Below, one piece after another: positions 31,827 through 43,918 of a DNA stretch of 64,000 nucleotides (its first letter is position 1; each line of letters begins with the position of its first letter). The stretch lies in contig CM070517.1 of NCBI GenBank assembly GCA_036346375.1, positions 45,914,200 to 45,978,199 of the forward strand, read 5' to 3'. This DNA comes from Guadua angustifolia. Taxonomy: Eukaryota; Streptophyta; Magnoliopsida; Poales; Poaceae. The position numbers were made by a program, and so were the translations under genes. The notes under the pieces were generated by a model. The model had not been told where the DNA came from and did no database searches. It was given only the letters and a program-made list of their open reading frames with translations.

Positions 31827-34733
31827 ATGGCGAAGTTTGGCATAAGCAAGACCACCGCGGAGAGGCTCCGGGTACTTCGAGACTTCGGGTACCTCGACGC
31901 AGGCACCTGGCGGATCCCGGACGGCGAAGGAGCCCCGGTGCCACGTGAAGACGAGATCGTCTCTTGCAAGCTATACACCGTCAACGGGCTTCGAATGCCC
32001 AAGAGTGAGTCCTTGGAATCCGTACTCGCGCATTGCGAGTGCGAGATCACTCATCTAAACCCCAACTCCATCCACATCTTGACCATATTCTCCCACCTTG
32101 CGAGGGAAGCCGTGGGCATTTGCCCACGGCAGAATCTTTCTTCCATTTCTACACTTTGTTCCGCCTTCGGTGGCGCTTCTCGCATCGGTGCTCTTTACTT
32201 TAAACTTGAGCCACCACCGTCACAGTACCCATTCTTCTCCCTCAAGGACTCGGTGGTGGGTGGGCGACTCTTGGTTCTACTCTGGAAGGCGCAGGGAGCT
32301 CTTCTGCTACATTGGCTGCGGCGGCACCCAGCATCGACACCCCGTGCCCGCCCATTGAGCCCGAGGAGGAGCGGTCCTTGATCTTGACCAGCGAGCTTAC
32401 GAACATGGGGCTCACTAGTGGGACATCGTCTCGCGACTTCCTCAAACAAGGTGTCCCCTCGAGGAGGAGGGAGCACCTTCTTCGAGATCACCGGGTGGGG
32501 CGACATCACTCGTGAGGACACCTCCGGTAAGCTTTACGACCTCAAGTAGTCTTCACCAGCGTCCATTTGCTTGGGTCCATCTTGACTTTGCTTGCCGATT
32601 CGTTGGGTCGAGAAGAGGGTCAGCCGAGATGTTCGGCACTCCCAGGGCAAGGAGCTCAGCCGGGCGGCAAGTCGAAAGAAACGTGCTCGGCGGGCCGGCG
32701 TGGTAAGGCGCCCGCGATCCATGCTCGGGAAAACATCCTGAGCCCTTCTAACGCCTTCGTCTTACGCGAGGAGAAAGGTCGCTCTGGAGCTAGCGATTGG
32801 CGAGCTCAAGCCCTTAGGCGGCGACAAGGAATACTTGTCGTAGCGCGGACCAAGAAGATAAGGGGCAAGACACGTCCGCCACCACCACCACGGGATAGCG
32901 AAGAGGCAGGCGAGCAAATCGATGTCCGGCGGTGCGGCATTTGGAATTGGACCGAAAGGAGGTAAGCCGTTTGAGCGTCTGGATGGAGAATTACGACAAG
33001 GGCTGCTGGAAGCGACTCGAGGAGGAGGCGAGATTGACCAAGGAAGCTGGTCTGCGGAGCCGAAGCGAAGAAGTTGGAGGAGAGGCTGGTCGAGATTAAG
33101 GCCAAGCTCAAGCAAGTCACCAGAGGCCAGTCTTGAACTCGAGGGTCTGTTGCCGGTGAGGAGGAGGTGGGCGAGGAGGACCTGCTGCCCCTCCCGAGCG
33201 AGGCGCTGGCGTTCGAGGAAACGCTGGAGGCGGTCGACATGGAGAGGTCAACCCCTCGATGAGGATCAACCACACATGGAGAAGAAGGTGAGCTCGTGGT
33301 GGCTGGCTGACCAACCCAGCCGAAGATGAGAACGAGGGCCTGGTCAAAGGTGAGCCTTGAATTTCGCTTTTTTCTTCCCTTCTTTGTCCTTTATTTTGAG
33401 CACCCTCCAACTGAGCTAACCCCACTCTGTTGATGTGGGCGTGATAGCTCCTAGGACCTTTCTGGACTGTGGCAAAATAATTGACGAGCTCCTTGGTCGA
33501 GTGTCGTGAGAGGAGCTCACCACAGCGCCGACCTTGTAATGAGCGAGGCCGTGGAAGCAATGGACAAGCTCGTTGACGGCGACCAAGGCACCGGGGACCT
33601 CCACACTACTGGAGGGGCCTTGCACCAGGCGAGCTTCACGCCCTCCCGACACGGAGGCGTCTGAAGAGAGAGAGATCGATCTCACGGCCTTGGGCGAAAA
33701 GGCTGCCCAAGGAGACTCGATACCCCCGGGCGTATCACTGCCGGGACAAGGCGCCAAGCCCCGAGTGGACGACTTTGCTGGGTTGAGACATCACTTTGCC
33801 GAAGCGAACCGCATGCTCGGGCGACGTCCCCACCCGAAGCGAACAACGTCTTGCAAGGCGATGCAAAAAGACCATGGCGAGTCATTTGCTCGAGAAGAGC
33901 GCGGCGCCAGGTGGACCTCATGCCCAGGGGGACGACTCGACATCTTCGAACGATCCGCCTTCCTCGAAGGACCCCGAGGAAGTCCCGAGCCCCCTGCCGA
34001 AACTTGAAAACCTTCGGGGGAAGGATGTTACTAAGAACTTTCGGGACAACCTCTGTGTGCGCCTCGCACGGGTGAGTGTACTTCTTTTCTTGTTCTCGTA
34101 GCTTCGTGTCTTTTAGGCCTTGGGTGTGGTACCTGAGATTTTTTTGCCGGCAGGTTCTCCAAAAGACCATGGAGGATTTTGACCCTGACAGTTGCCCAAG
34201 GTCATGGCCCAATTACGTGAGCAAGTGGCCCGAATAACCGAGCTTGAGCAGCGGGTGGAGGACATCAAGATCGAGGACAAGCGATTGTGCATCGGTGTAC
34301 GCTGGCGAAGGGGCATCAAAGAGGGCAAGGAGAAGATCCTTGGGCTCAAGCGGAGCTCGAGCAAGAAAAACAATGCTCAGCCGGATCAAGAGGAAATCAC
34401 CGTGGCAAGAGTTGATTCTTCGCAGCAAGCGAATCTTGAGCAAGAGAAGGCGCTCTCGCGAAGCGAAGAAGCCGCCCGAAGGCAGGAGAAGGCCCTTAAA
34501 CTCGAAAGCAAGAGCTTGAGCAAAGGCGGCACTCCAGCGTCTTTGAGTCGAAGGTGGCGGAGTGCCTGCGAGCGAGCTGATCTCGCCGATCAAGGCAAGG
34601 AAGAGGTTGATCAACTTCACCAGGAAGCCCGCGAGGGTCGCGATGCCTGACGGAAGGTGATCGACCTTGAAGCCAGGATCGACGATCTGAGGCAAAAGCT
34701 TTTACGCGCACTTTCGGCGAAGCCGGTAGCGTG
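31827..34733 (+). pseudogene. Antisense extra ORF of the Tat-lineage element
   Basis: It reads MAKFGISKTTAERLRVL near the start, then an N-terminal domain with CEITHLNPNSIHILTIFSHL, as in proteins annotated 'putative gypsy type transposon' (PF04195, Transposase_28, cited from memory). Frameshifts follow, and the 3' part (about 34192-34733) encodes a Lys/Glu-rich coiled-coil-like region (QEKALSRSEEAARRQEKALK). It runs opposite to pol and lies between pol and the 3' LTR, the position known for additional ORFs in Tat elements. Function of this protein class is unknown. Confidence 0.6.
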
Positions 34734-34849
34734 AAGGACTTTTGCTTTTTCCTTTTTCTTCTTTTTGATGATTCTTGGGTAACTTTGGTGGCACCAATGA
34801 AGTGTACATTTTCTTCCCACCTAAGGGCTTTGTCTACTGCAATGCTTCT

Positions 34850-37800
34850 TTTATGTCCTTCTAGTTATTTCCTGCGAGCAGCAGCATGTAAGTGAATAGC
34901 GAAGCACAGACAACACAAGCATAGGCGTCTGAGCCCAAAAATAGGTGAGTGACAAATGCTTAAAGAAGAAGTAAGGGTAGCACAAATAGGAGCTTAGGTC
35001 GAGGCACTTGGCCGCCGGTTTTCGGAAAAAAAACGTTAGCACGGTAGGTAGCTCGTTCCTACTAAGCCCCCGCTGCGAATGAAGATCGTGCACCTAAGTT
35101 GCGAGCACGAGCTCGTTCGCGGAGAGTTAGGAAGGTCTTGCGTTGCCCTCAGGAGCCAAGTCACCAATTCTGGGCGGAAGCGAGTCATGGATCGAGTCGG
35201 GAGAAAAAAAGAGCGAGGCCTTGACTTCCTTAGCACTTAGGGCGACTGCATACGATTTGCGAGAGCATGGTCGTGGCGAGGAAGAGCGGTTGCCGACAAA
35301 GGCATCGACGACCAAACACGCTTTCGTCGAACTAAAACTCGAACCGGCGAAAGGGTGTATGTATCGCGACTTGAAATCGGCGGCGAAATGAACTCTACGC
35401 GGACCAAGGTCGACATGGAAGCCGAAACCTTTGGCGATGAGTTTTAGTGACCGAGGCGTTGGTCATGGCGACTTTGTCTTGATCGCGTCTTGCCGACGAC
35501 CTTAGAGTAAAAATGCTTAGAGCGATTGTTCTGCCCGTGGCGCTCGTCCCATCACCAAGATCGTGAGAAAAGTATGCCCTTGAGTGAGGCTGGGTCGACC
35601 CTCTGAGCGGGTAGTGACCTTGAATGCATTCACAAAATCTTGGAGTAGCAGACTTTGCATGGGTGAAAAGCAAGAACTTGCTTTTTCAAAGAAAAACCGA
35701 GGATCTATGGACATATACAAAGGGGCATGAGTTTAGACATAGAACTTGCGTAGCTGGTCGATGTTCCACGAGCTTGTTAGCACGCGACCGTCCTCCATCA
35801 CCAGGTGGACAGCCCTCGGGCGTCTTTCTTGAGATGGCCAGTAAATGGACCTTCCCACTTGGAAAGCTTGTTGGACTTGATGTATCTGGATTAGATGCGG
35901 GATGAGGTCAACACCTGCAAAGTTAAAATTTGAGCACAACTTAATTGCATACTGCGAAGAGCTTGCGGTACAATGGATCGGAGGAGGGCCTTCCGCGCCT
36001 CTTGGCGAGATCGAGGTCGGCGGCCTTCGAGCCTGGTTGATGCTATCGGCCGGGTGCACTCTTCAGGATCTAAGCGTTATCTCGGCGGGATGGCCTCGGC
36101 ACCATAAGGCAATGGGAAGAGCGTCTCGCCGGTAACTTCGGCTCGCTATGGTGCGGATAGAATAGAGACGAAGGAAGCTCGTCCACCGCATGATCCGCCG
36201 TCTTGGCGAGTCTTTGAAAACCCTTTCTTGATCCCTTGGAGGATTTGGCCGTTAGCAGCTTTCATTGCTCCGTTCTTTCTGCCGGATGAGCTACAAAAGC
36301 GAAGAGACCTTGGTCGATGTGTCCCGCATGAGGCACAGAGCGACTCAGCTGGTGGCGGGTGCGTTATGCTGTGATGAGGCGATTAGGGACCCCAAGCGTG
36401 TCACCATGTTCTTTGCGAAAAAACCTCTTGGTTGCTTGGCCGAAATGGTTGATCTGAGACTCGGCCTTGATCCACTTGGAGAAAGTGTCGATAGCTGAGA
36501 TAAGTACATACAACCCCCTTGACCATGCGATGGGAAAGGTCAGAATGTCGACCCCTAGGTCAAAACGGCCATGAGGCGGGATAGTTTGAGCGCGTCACGC
36601 GTGGTGGGCCTTTGCGGGCATGGGCGGCATGCGACAGAGTCATCTCTGAGGGCGGCGTCGACCAAGGCCGTTGGCGATAATATCCCAAGCTGGAAGGCTT
36701 TGCTCACTGGCGTCCGGAAGAACGAGTGAGCTCTGCATATTCCTTCATGGATATCTCACGAGAGGCTACCCTCTTCGAGATATGCGCGGAGGACTCCAAG
36801 TGCCCCTCTGTGATATAAAGGCGCTCTCGACTAGCTTGTATGCGAAACGCCTTATGAGGCAGAACACTCGGCTTCTTTCTCGGGTAGTGTCCATAGGCGA
36901 GTATTGGGCGAATGGCGTCATCGAGTTCACGTCGTGCTTGAGAAGGAGGCAGCTACATACGTCTCGGTGCCTCTGTCTGAGAGGAATGGAGGCTTGAGCA
37001 AATGCGACAGGCGCTCCCTAGTGGAAGCGGGCATCTGAGGCTTGCCTCCTCTGAGAGAAATGGAGGGCTTGTGTAGATGCTCAGCGAGAGCCCCGTGGTG
37101 TGCAGACATCTGCGAGAACCGACCTTAGAAAGATGGTCGACGGGGAATTGTCCTTCCTAGGGATGTAGAGTACTTGAAATTTCTAAAATCTTGCTCCATT
37201 TTCCTCACTTCAACCAAGTAAAGCGCCATTGAGTGGTCGAACGATACTCCTTGTTAGCAGGTTGGCGACCAAGCTGCGAATCGCCCTTCACGGTCGGCCA
37301 TTGGACTCGGCGCCTTGCATGCTCGTAGCCGCTAATGAAACTTCATACTCCGCCCGCGTTGTTGGTCGCGGTGAAGTCGGATTGAATGATGTCTTGGGTG
37401 ATCCTTAGAGACACCGACCGACACCTGACCCGGCGTTAGCTTCGGGACCCATCAATACATGGTCCATCGGCCGTCTTGGACCGTCGGGCTTGGCGGCGTG
37501 GTGGCGGGTTGGTCCATTCGCTCGAAGTCCGCCAAGATCTGGGATTTGATTGCCGTGCGGGCAGAAGTGGACATCGAACTCAGCGAGCTCCACCCCACTT
37601 TTCTATTCGGCGCCCGGCGTCTTGGTTTCTTAGGATCTCCCTAAAGGGAAAATTGGTTGTACAGCGATCTTGTGGGCTTGAAAGTAGTGGCGGCGGCTTC
37701 CTCGAGGCCCGGCGGCGAATCTAAAACTTATGGACCTCGAGTGTCGCTCCCGGTCCGTCACGGGACCTCGCGGCGTAGATATATTGGTGTTGCACCCCAT

Positions 37801-40000
37801 CTCGCTCGGCCAAATCAAGACGCGCTTCTGACGGCACTGGGGGTTGTCGCGAATGCTGACAAACACCTCCCTCGACCTTAGTGTGGCGAAGCAGGCGGCT
37901 GGGCGGTATGCTTGGCTCCTCAAAGGGCGGTTAGCTTCCTCCGTTCAAGCAAATCCTCGTACTGCGGGCGCCTTGAAAAAAAGCGGCCAGCGCTTCAACC
38001 GGCCGGGAGATGAAGTGGTGAAAACGCCATGCGCCGGTCAAGGCTGAACCTCCTGCTTAGCTCTCGAAGGTCGCATTCTTTCGATAGCCCGATTTTCTCA
38101 GGTTAGCACCGATGCCCGGTGGCCCGATAAGGTAGCCAAGCACCTTGCCCGCCTTAACCCCAAAGACACATTTTTCTGGATTAAGCTTTATTCGGTGTCT
38201 ATTGAGGTTACAAAAGGTTTCCTCAAGGTCGGATACATGACCCGAGGCGAGCTTACTTTTCACTACAAGGCATTACTTGAGGAGAAAGGCGTGGTCGTGT
38301 AGAAGAAGCGTCTTGCGACGGCGTGATGAAGGAGGTCTTCTCTTAGTCCCGAAGTCGAGCTGATCGGTGATAGCTTGAATAGACATCAAAAAGCTCATCA
38401 CAGGACTCTCTCAGATTCGTCGACTAAATTGGTCTATCTTGGCGGCTGAGAAGTTAATCCTTTAGGCGAGTGGCGTTAGGTCGGTGTGTTGCGACACATC
38501 GCCATTCGCCACCCTTCTTCTTGACAATGGTGGATTCGCCCTCCCTCAGAATGCTCAACTTCACGATGAAGCCGGCCTTAAGGAGCTTGTCGAGTTCATC
38601 GGGATGATCGCTTTGTTTCTCTAGGAAAAAATGCACGAGCTTTTGGCGCCTGGAGTTTCTTATCGGTAGAACGGCTAGCATGTACTCGATTACTTCCCTT
38701 GGGACGGGGCATGTCGAGGCGGTTCCCGGCGAACACGTTCAGCGCTCCTCGGGAGAAATAATGAGCAGAGTTCCTATTTGGGATCTAAGGAAGATCCCAA
38801 ATGAAAAAAACAATCGGGTCCACGTCGTCGAGGGACCGCCTTGGTTCCTCCTCCATTTGGAGGGGTAACTTTAGGCGAAGTCTTGTAGGCTCTTGGTTGG
38901 GGCCCAGAAGCATTGCCGACCATATCGGCGACTTCTCATCGCGGGTTGAGGGCGCCCTATGGTCGCCCTTGATGGTGATAGCAGCCTTTAGGCAGGGGAC
39001 CTTCAAACATTGAGTGCGCATGATGCGTGGCGGCCATGAACTTGGAGAGGGCGGCTGGGAGATGGCATTATAAGTGACTTGAAGTCAAGCGACCTCGAAG
39101 TTGATCATCTCGGTCAGAAAGTTGTTGAGGCTCCCGAACATCCGCAGCAAGATGATCTGGTGAGAGCTTGTCGAGTGCGGGGCGATCCCAATGAGCAGGA
39201 CAGCTATGCTCTTGATCTGGACGAGAACTTGCATCTCGTCGGGGACCGTAGCGGATATGAGATCCGAGGAGCTCCGGCGTCGATGAAACCCAGCCCACTT
39301 TGGCGGCTGGCGATGGTCGACTCACGACCAGCGGGAGCCGAGGCTTAGTCATTCAAGGGACAATCGTCCTTGGAGAAAGTGATTGGCGGCTTCGGACCAC
39401 TGGTACATTGCATGAAGCGACTTGCCACTGGCGATGTGCAAACCTCCGCGCCTCTCCTTGAGTCCTGCGGGGACTTATGCGCCGAGCCCTGAATATAGGC
39501 GGCTATGTGGTTGTGGAGCTCTGGTAGCCCATATCGTAAATCCTCGTCCATGAGACCTTTGCCTTCTTAGCCATCACCTTTCCTGGCGGCGTGGGCATGG
39601 GACCTTGACCGTTGTAGAACTTCTCTGGGCTGATGCATACAAGTTAAACAATTGCGAAGGTCGTGCCCGACCGCTGGTGGAAGCGAACAATAGCGGTCGC
39701 CGAGAACACTTCTTCCCTCGTGATCTTGGTCGCTCTGATCGGTCGTGGCGACCACGATCATCGCGACCGGTCATCGCGACCTTAGTCGTTCGCGACCTCG
39801 ATCGTTCTTGGCCATGAGTGGCGACCTCGCCCGCCCTCGAAATGCCGAGCTGGCGAACTGCGGCGGACGGTGCTTTCGGCTGCGGCCACCATGCGGCGTC
39901 GACCTCTTCTTCTTCTTGATTTTCTTCTCTGAGAGCAGCGAGTGCTTCTTGCTCGAGAGCCCTCGAGCGGTAGGCGGCGGCTTGCCTTCATCCGGCATCT
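34850..40000 (-). pseudogene. gag-pol relic of the Tat-lineage element
   Basis: Recognisable pieces from 5' to 3' on the minus strand: an Arg-rich gag tail (39770-39570) with a Cys/His remnant (about 39690); the segment before the protease (PPITFSKDDCPLND, about 39390-39350); RT parts (ELDKLLKAGFIV, IVKKKGGEWRCVATH at 38620-38480; NRHRIKLNPEKCVFGVKAGK at about 38200-38140); and an RNase H-like start (ELAEFDVHF, 37590-37560). Integrase can be placed only loosely at 37000-35000. Frequent stops and frameshifts make it inactive. Confidence 0.6.
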
Positions 40001-40189
40001 TTTATCTTGGACCGCCGTGCGGCATTCGGCGTAGCGTCGGCCCATCTTGGAATAGCTCGTTAGCGTAACAAACTTCAAATTCACTTAAAATATCTGAAAT
40101 TTTGGCTGAAATCACTAAAAATTTCAGTGATTTCAATTCAAATGGTCTTCCGGAGGGTTGAAAAAATGGAGAAAAAAATGTGCATACCT

Positions 40190-40263
40190 ATGTTCCTAGC
40201 TCAGTCGGTATAACCTCTTGCTTTAGAGCTTGGTGTCTTGGGTTCGAGTCTCGGGTGCCACCA
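40190..40263 (+). repeat. tRNA-derived sequence (SINE-like or tRNA relic)
   Basis: An A-box-like TAGCTCAGTCGG (40197-40208) and a B-box-like GGTTCGAGTCTC (40241-40252) stand about 32 bases apart, the spacing of a tRNA-type Pol III promoter. The acceptor arms do not pair and the T-stem is weak, so it is not a working tRNA gene. It could be the head of a SINE; no poly-A or short tail repeat was identified. Confidence 0.45.
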
Positions 40264-41096
40264 CCTGGCGTTTACAATTTTTGTGCTCCATAATATTTTT
40301 TGTGCTTCTGTTCTATTTGGAATGTAGAAGCTTTTTTTTCAAATTTTATGTAGGATTTTTAACTGTTTTGGTGAAATTATTAGGAAATTCTTGCTTTTCA
40401 TACAGGGTCCAACCGGTACTTCACATGTGAGAAGAAAACAGCTATTGACGTCTCAACACACATTCGAAGTTTGAGCCAAATAAGCTAGCACAATTTTTTG
40501 CTCTTCATTCTTATCTACAATGATGTGATATAACCAGTGATTGAAGTTTTAAAGGCAAATGTATTTGCATTTTGCAGGTTTTCTTTTTATCACGCGGAGT
40601 GCTATTCAACCCATGTTTCGAAATATGTTCAATAGTATGTTTTGGTGGAACTTTCGTCGGAGCGTGCAACGAAAGCGTAGAAACTACGACATGAAGCCAA
40701 GTTCCTATTTTGGTGGACCATGGACGACGCCTTTGAGCGCATTGCGTATGCAGCTTTCTTCAAGACGAACATTGCAATTGTGTAACTTCAAATAGAAATT
40801 TGAGTAACATGGCGTGTACAATCTAATCTAGGGTTCTTATCTTCTTACGGTTTGTCCGAAGGATACAAATATACAACTGTTGGAGATAGCTCAAATATCT
40901 GTAATTACTGTATCTTTTGGTTGTATCTAAATAAGTTGTTAGTCTAAGTCGTCGCACAACCAGGATTATTTGGCTATATAAGCCAACCCCTTGTACTTGT
41001 AATATTTGAAGCATCACAGTGAATTGTTTTTCGTAAAAGTTTTTCCACGTTAAATAACTACTCCTTTTTTAGAATAATTCAGGCAACATAGATTTT
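40264..41096. other. Uncharacterised stretch, possible LTR fragment
   Basis: A 78-codon plus-strand frame at 40559-40795 (rich in Arg, Phe, Ser) has no recognised domain. From 40878, TGTTGGAGATAG, a downstream GCTATATAAGCC TATA-like motif and 'cttgtacttgtaata' resemble a copia-type LTR of about 150 bases, but the right end and any partner are not evident. Confidence 0.3.
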
Positions 41097-41577
41097 ATGT
41101 AGAGATACCTGCCATCTGTGATCTGGATATTTCGAATTCCCTTGGGAATGCCTTTCACCGGAACTGTTTTAATGTGTGACATAGTTGTAATAAGTCTTAT
41201 AGTATCTGTGCATCAATGATTATTAGTCCAGAACATCTAATGATATAACAGTGAGACTATCACATAATACAGAAATGGAAGGGAAACTAAGTTGGTGATA
41301 GAGAATACCAGATAAGAGCACTTTGTATTTGATCTGCTCCTCAGAACACCAAACGAAACAAGTGTGCATGCATAGATGGGGAATCTTTTTGGGACAGGAG
41401 TTATTTCTCTGATTTTTGTGTGAGCAGTAAATCTAGCCATAAGAACACTGTCAACACGTTGATAATTAGGATGGGCATCAGCAACTTCAAAGTATTTCAC
41501 ATAGTACACCAAATCCTCTCTCAGTAATGGAGTGAACCTCGGTATATGATGCTCTGGAATCTGTGCATCCAAGGCAT
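41097..41577 (-). pseudogene. RPA70-like (DUF223 OB-fold) gene fragment
   Basis: After a CCCCAG acceptor at about 41578, the minus strand encodes LDAQIPEHHIPRFTPLLRED, then YYVKYFEVADAHPNYQRVDS and FPIYACTLVSFGVL, the pattern of the DUF223/replication protein A 70-kDa DNA-binding OB fold. A second probable exon at about 41165-41099 reads TVPVKGIPKGIRNIQITDGR and ends AG|GTATCT. Such RPA-like genes are nuclear in plants and also carried by Helitrons. Neither the N-terminal OB fold nor the zinc-binding C-terminus is visible, so this is a partial, probably transposon-carried copy. Confidence 0.65.
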
Positions 41578-41704
41578 TAGACTGGGGAAAAAAAAGTAAT
41601 AGATCATGAGGCTGGCGCTGAGAATCCGTTGGGGAAGCAATGAAAGAAAATGGTAGTATTCTGGGTACCTTATACCTTGTACAGCAGGACCATAAATAAT
41701 ACCT

Positions 41705-41815
41705 CTATTATACATGGAAGGTTTTGAGCTCATCCAAAACACAAGGTACAAGGTACGTTTTTCTCTATCATACATGGAAGGTTTTGAGTTCATCCAAGAC
41801 ACAAGGTACGTTTTT
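41705..41815 (+). repeat. Two-copy ~54-bp tandem repeat
   Basis: 'catacatggaaggttttgag' followed by 'tcatccaa.acacaaggta' occurs twice in a row (from about 41712 and 41769), with few mismatches. The first copy has an extra 'caaggta'. Confidence 0.75.
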
Positions 41816-41836
41816 TTTGCAAAAAAACCCTTCAAG

Positions 41837-42110
41837 AATTCTGAAATTGCGAATAGGTCCTTCCACCGGTTATTTTGCAGAAAGGGTTCCGAAAATTCTA
41901 AAATTGCGAACAGGTCCTTTCACCGGCTATTTTGCAAAAAAAGACCCCGTGATTCCACAAAATCATCCCGGATACTAGTTCCTTTGACCCGGAGGCTTCC
42001 GAAATCGCGAACAAGTCTTTTCGCCAGTTATTTTACAAAAAAAGACCCCGCAGTTCCGCAAATTCAACACGAACGCCAGTTCTTTCGACACAATAGACTG
42101 GAATTACGTT
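41837..42110 (+). repeat. Short-unit degenerate tandem repeats
   Basis: Units of the form 'tc.gaaattgcgaa.aggtcc' followed by 'ttcaccggttattttgca' recur at about 41841, 41894 and 42000. Intervening 'aaaaaaagaccccg..attcc' pieces also repeat (41938 and 42038). The periodicity is irregular (53 and about 105 bases). Confidence 0.6.
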
Positions 42111-43776
42111 TTTTTTTGCAGAAAAATTTGGGTCAGATTTTTTCACCGGCACAAAAATTTGGGTCCAATTTTTTCACTGGCACGGTATCACGTGTCTCTC
42201 TGTCTAGTAGAATATACAAGGGACACATACCATCATCCGAGTGGCGCCGGCCATTGCATGAGGCAGATGCGTCTTCCATATAAACCGGCTAGGATATGTC
42301 GAAAAAGATAAAGATGCACACACAGCTACAACAGGGCATCTCTCTGCACACACCAGAACACATCGAGGCAAAAAAACACAGGCTACGTAAAGGAAGGCGC
42401 ACACACAGAAAACTAAAACAAGGAAAGCTAAAAGTAGGCTGCACACAAAGGACATTGTCAAATGGCATCAGCGAAAAAACATACGGAGAAGGAAAAGGGC
42501 ATAAACTGAATCACTGGAACGACCGACCGCAGGCCAAAAACGAATCTATCCGATGGACAGCGCCAGCACTTAGAGCGAACATAGCCAGCCGTACATCACA
42601 ACACGAGAGAACAAACACTAAACCACCACTACCATTAGGCTGAGCAACCGCGAGCCGGAACCGATGAAGACGAACAGCATGACCACAGGTAGCAGACGAC
42701 GCAGGGCACGGAGGCGAGGAGCGAACGAGCGATCAAACCGGAGTAGCAAGAACGACCACAAAATCAGGATGAGCAATAACCGAAATCAGACCGAGCAACC
42801 ACGAGCCGGAACCAACGAAGACGAACCAACAAACCAGAAATAATCGATTGAGCAGGCACGGTCTGGCACAGCCGAAGCGGAGACAACGGGCACAACTCCT
42901 GCAGAAAGATGAGGAAATGAATACATTGATGGCAGACCCGGCGGGTAGCCGGCTTATTCGCCATTGCCGTTGTCCTTCGCCGTGCAGCCATTAGAACAGA
43001 TGCTGTCAAAGCGTGGAGGAAAAAAAATAAAAAATCATCTTGATCAAAACAAGAAGATCAAGCACACCACGCGGCACAGGGCACCAAGGTGCAGGAGAGG
43101 ATCTCTGGCTCTCTGCGCCGCTTTCAAGTGATCCGGGGTCTAACGGATAACTGAGCTAACGGGAGGGTTTGGCTTGCAAAACGTCCACCGACCACTTCAC
43201 CCCGGTTAATCCGGGCCGCGCAACTTGATCGGACGGTTCACCGAAGGGTAGAATCGACTGACATGTGGGGCACAGCCGACGGCGGCCGCTCTCTCCTCTT
43301 CCTCGAGCCCGTGGGTGCCGCGCGCGCGGCCCGCCTCTGCCGCCGCCGTCATGATCCGCTGAGCGTGCTCTCACGAAGGCGGACAGCCCCGCAGTGTCTT
43401 GCCGGCGGCCCGTAGTGCCCACATCTACTCGACATCAGGTCGGCGTCTCCAGGGATCAAGCAAGATCCCCTGTCCCATCTCTCGCACGGGTCCGCCACCG
43501 GCCGGTGGCCGACATGTATGGCCGGCGTCGGGGTCACCTTGCTCGAGCTACCCCGGCAAGAGAATGTGATGGAGATAGAGATGAACGAAGAGCCGTATTA
43601 TCAGTCCATAGTAGGACCAACTGCTGGACAGGGCCGTTCCTGGGCCGGTGCAACAGGTGCCGTCGCCTAGGGCCCACAATGGGGAGGGCCTCGGCCCATG
43701 TAAGTAATCAGCATATATATGGTCATGGGCTCTTCATCTCCTTTGCAATTAATAGATAAAAACATTTTATCTATTA
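42111..43776. other. Repeat-bearing stretch without a recognised gene
   Basis: An approximate duplication ('gagcaacc.cgagccggaacc' plus 'gaagacgaac') lies at about 42644-42680 and 42798-42830. A GC-rich part (43150-43560) has no protein signature. CAGGGCCGTTCCTGGGCCGG at about 43628 looks like one hAT terminus, but no opposite end was found. Confidence 0.35.
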
Positions 43777-43918
43777 ATCATAGGATTGGATGTGGGCCGT
43801 TGGATCAAATCATAGGATTGGATGTGGGCCGTTGGATCAAATCATAGGATTGGATGTGGGCCGTTGGATCTAACATCCAAATTCACCGGGCCGTTGGATC
43901 AAATCATAGGATCGGCGG
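43777..43918 (+). repeat. 32-bp tandem repeat at the gypsy gag start
   Basis: Three consecutive 32-bp units (43777, 43809, 43841), each beginning ATCATAGGATTGGATGTGGG, are nearly identical. A fourth disrupted unit follows up to about 43918. Because 32 is not a multiple of three, successive ATGs in the array start different frames. The third unit's ATG (43854) opens the retroelement frame. Confidence 0.9.

Larger units (their letters stand above)
30242..40050 (-). mobile_element. Tat-lineage Ty3/gypsy element, 5'-truncated
   Basis: A minus-strand element of the RIRE2/Cinful kind. From its 3' end: LTR (31025-30242), polypurine tract just inside it, a non-coding stretch, an extra ORF on the opposite strand (31827-34733), then pol and gag relics on the minus strand up to about 40000. 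No second LTR or primer-binding site appears at the right edge, where sequence changes near 40050, so the 5' LTR has been lost. The coding regions are riddled with stops. The left flank is GTTAT; no matching duplication was found on the right. Confidence 0.7.

Noticed and set aside
40190..40263. Functional tRNA gene
   Set aside because: A and B boxes are present but the acceptor arms do not pair and the T-stem is weak, so it cannot be called a working tRNA.
42764..43009. Possible zinc-finger protein start (ATRRVCHQC) on the minus strand
   Set aside because: Only one short Cys-rich motif, no further cysteines in register and no supporting exons.
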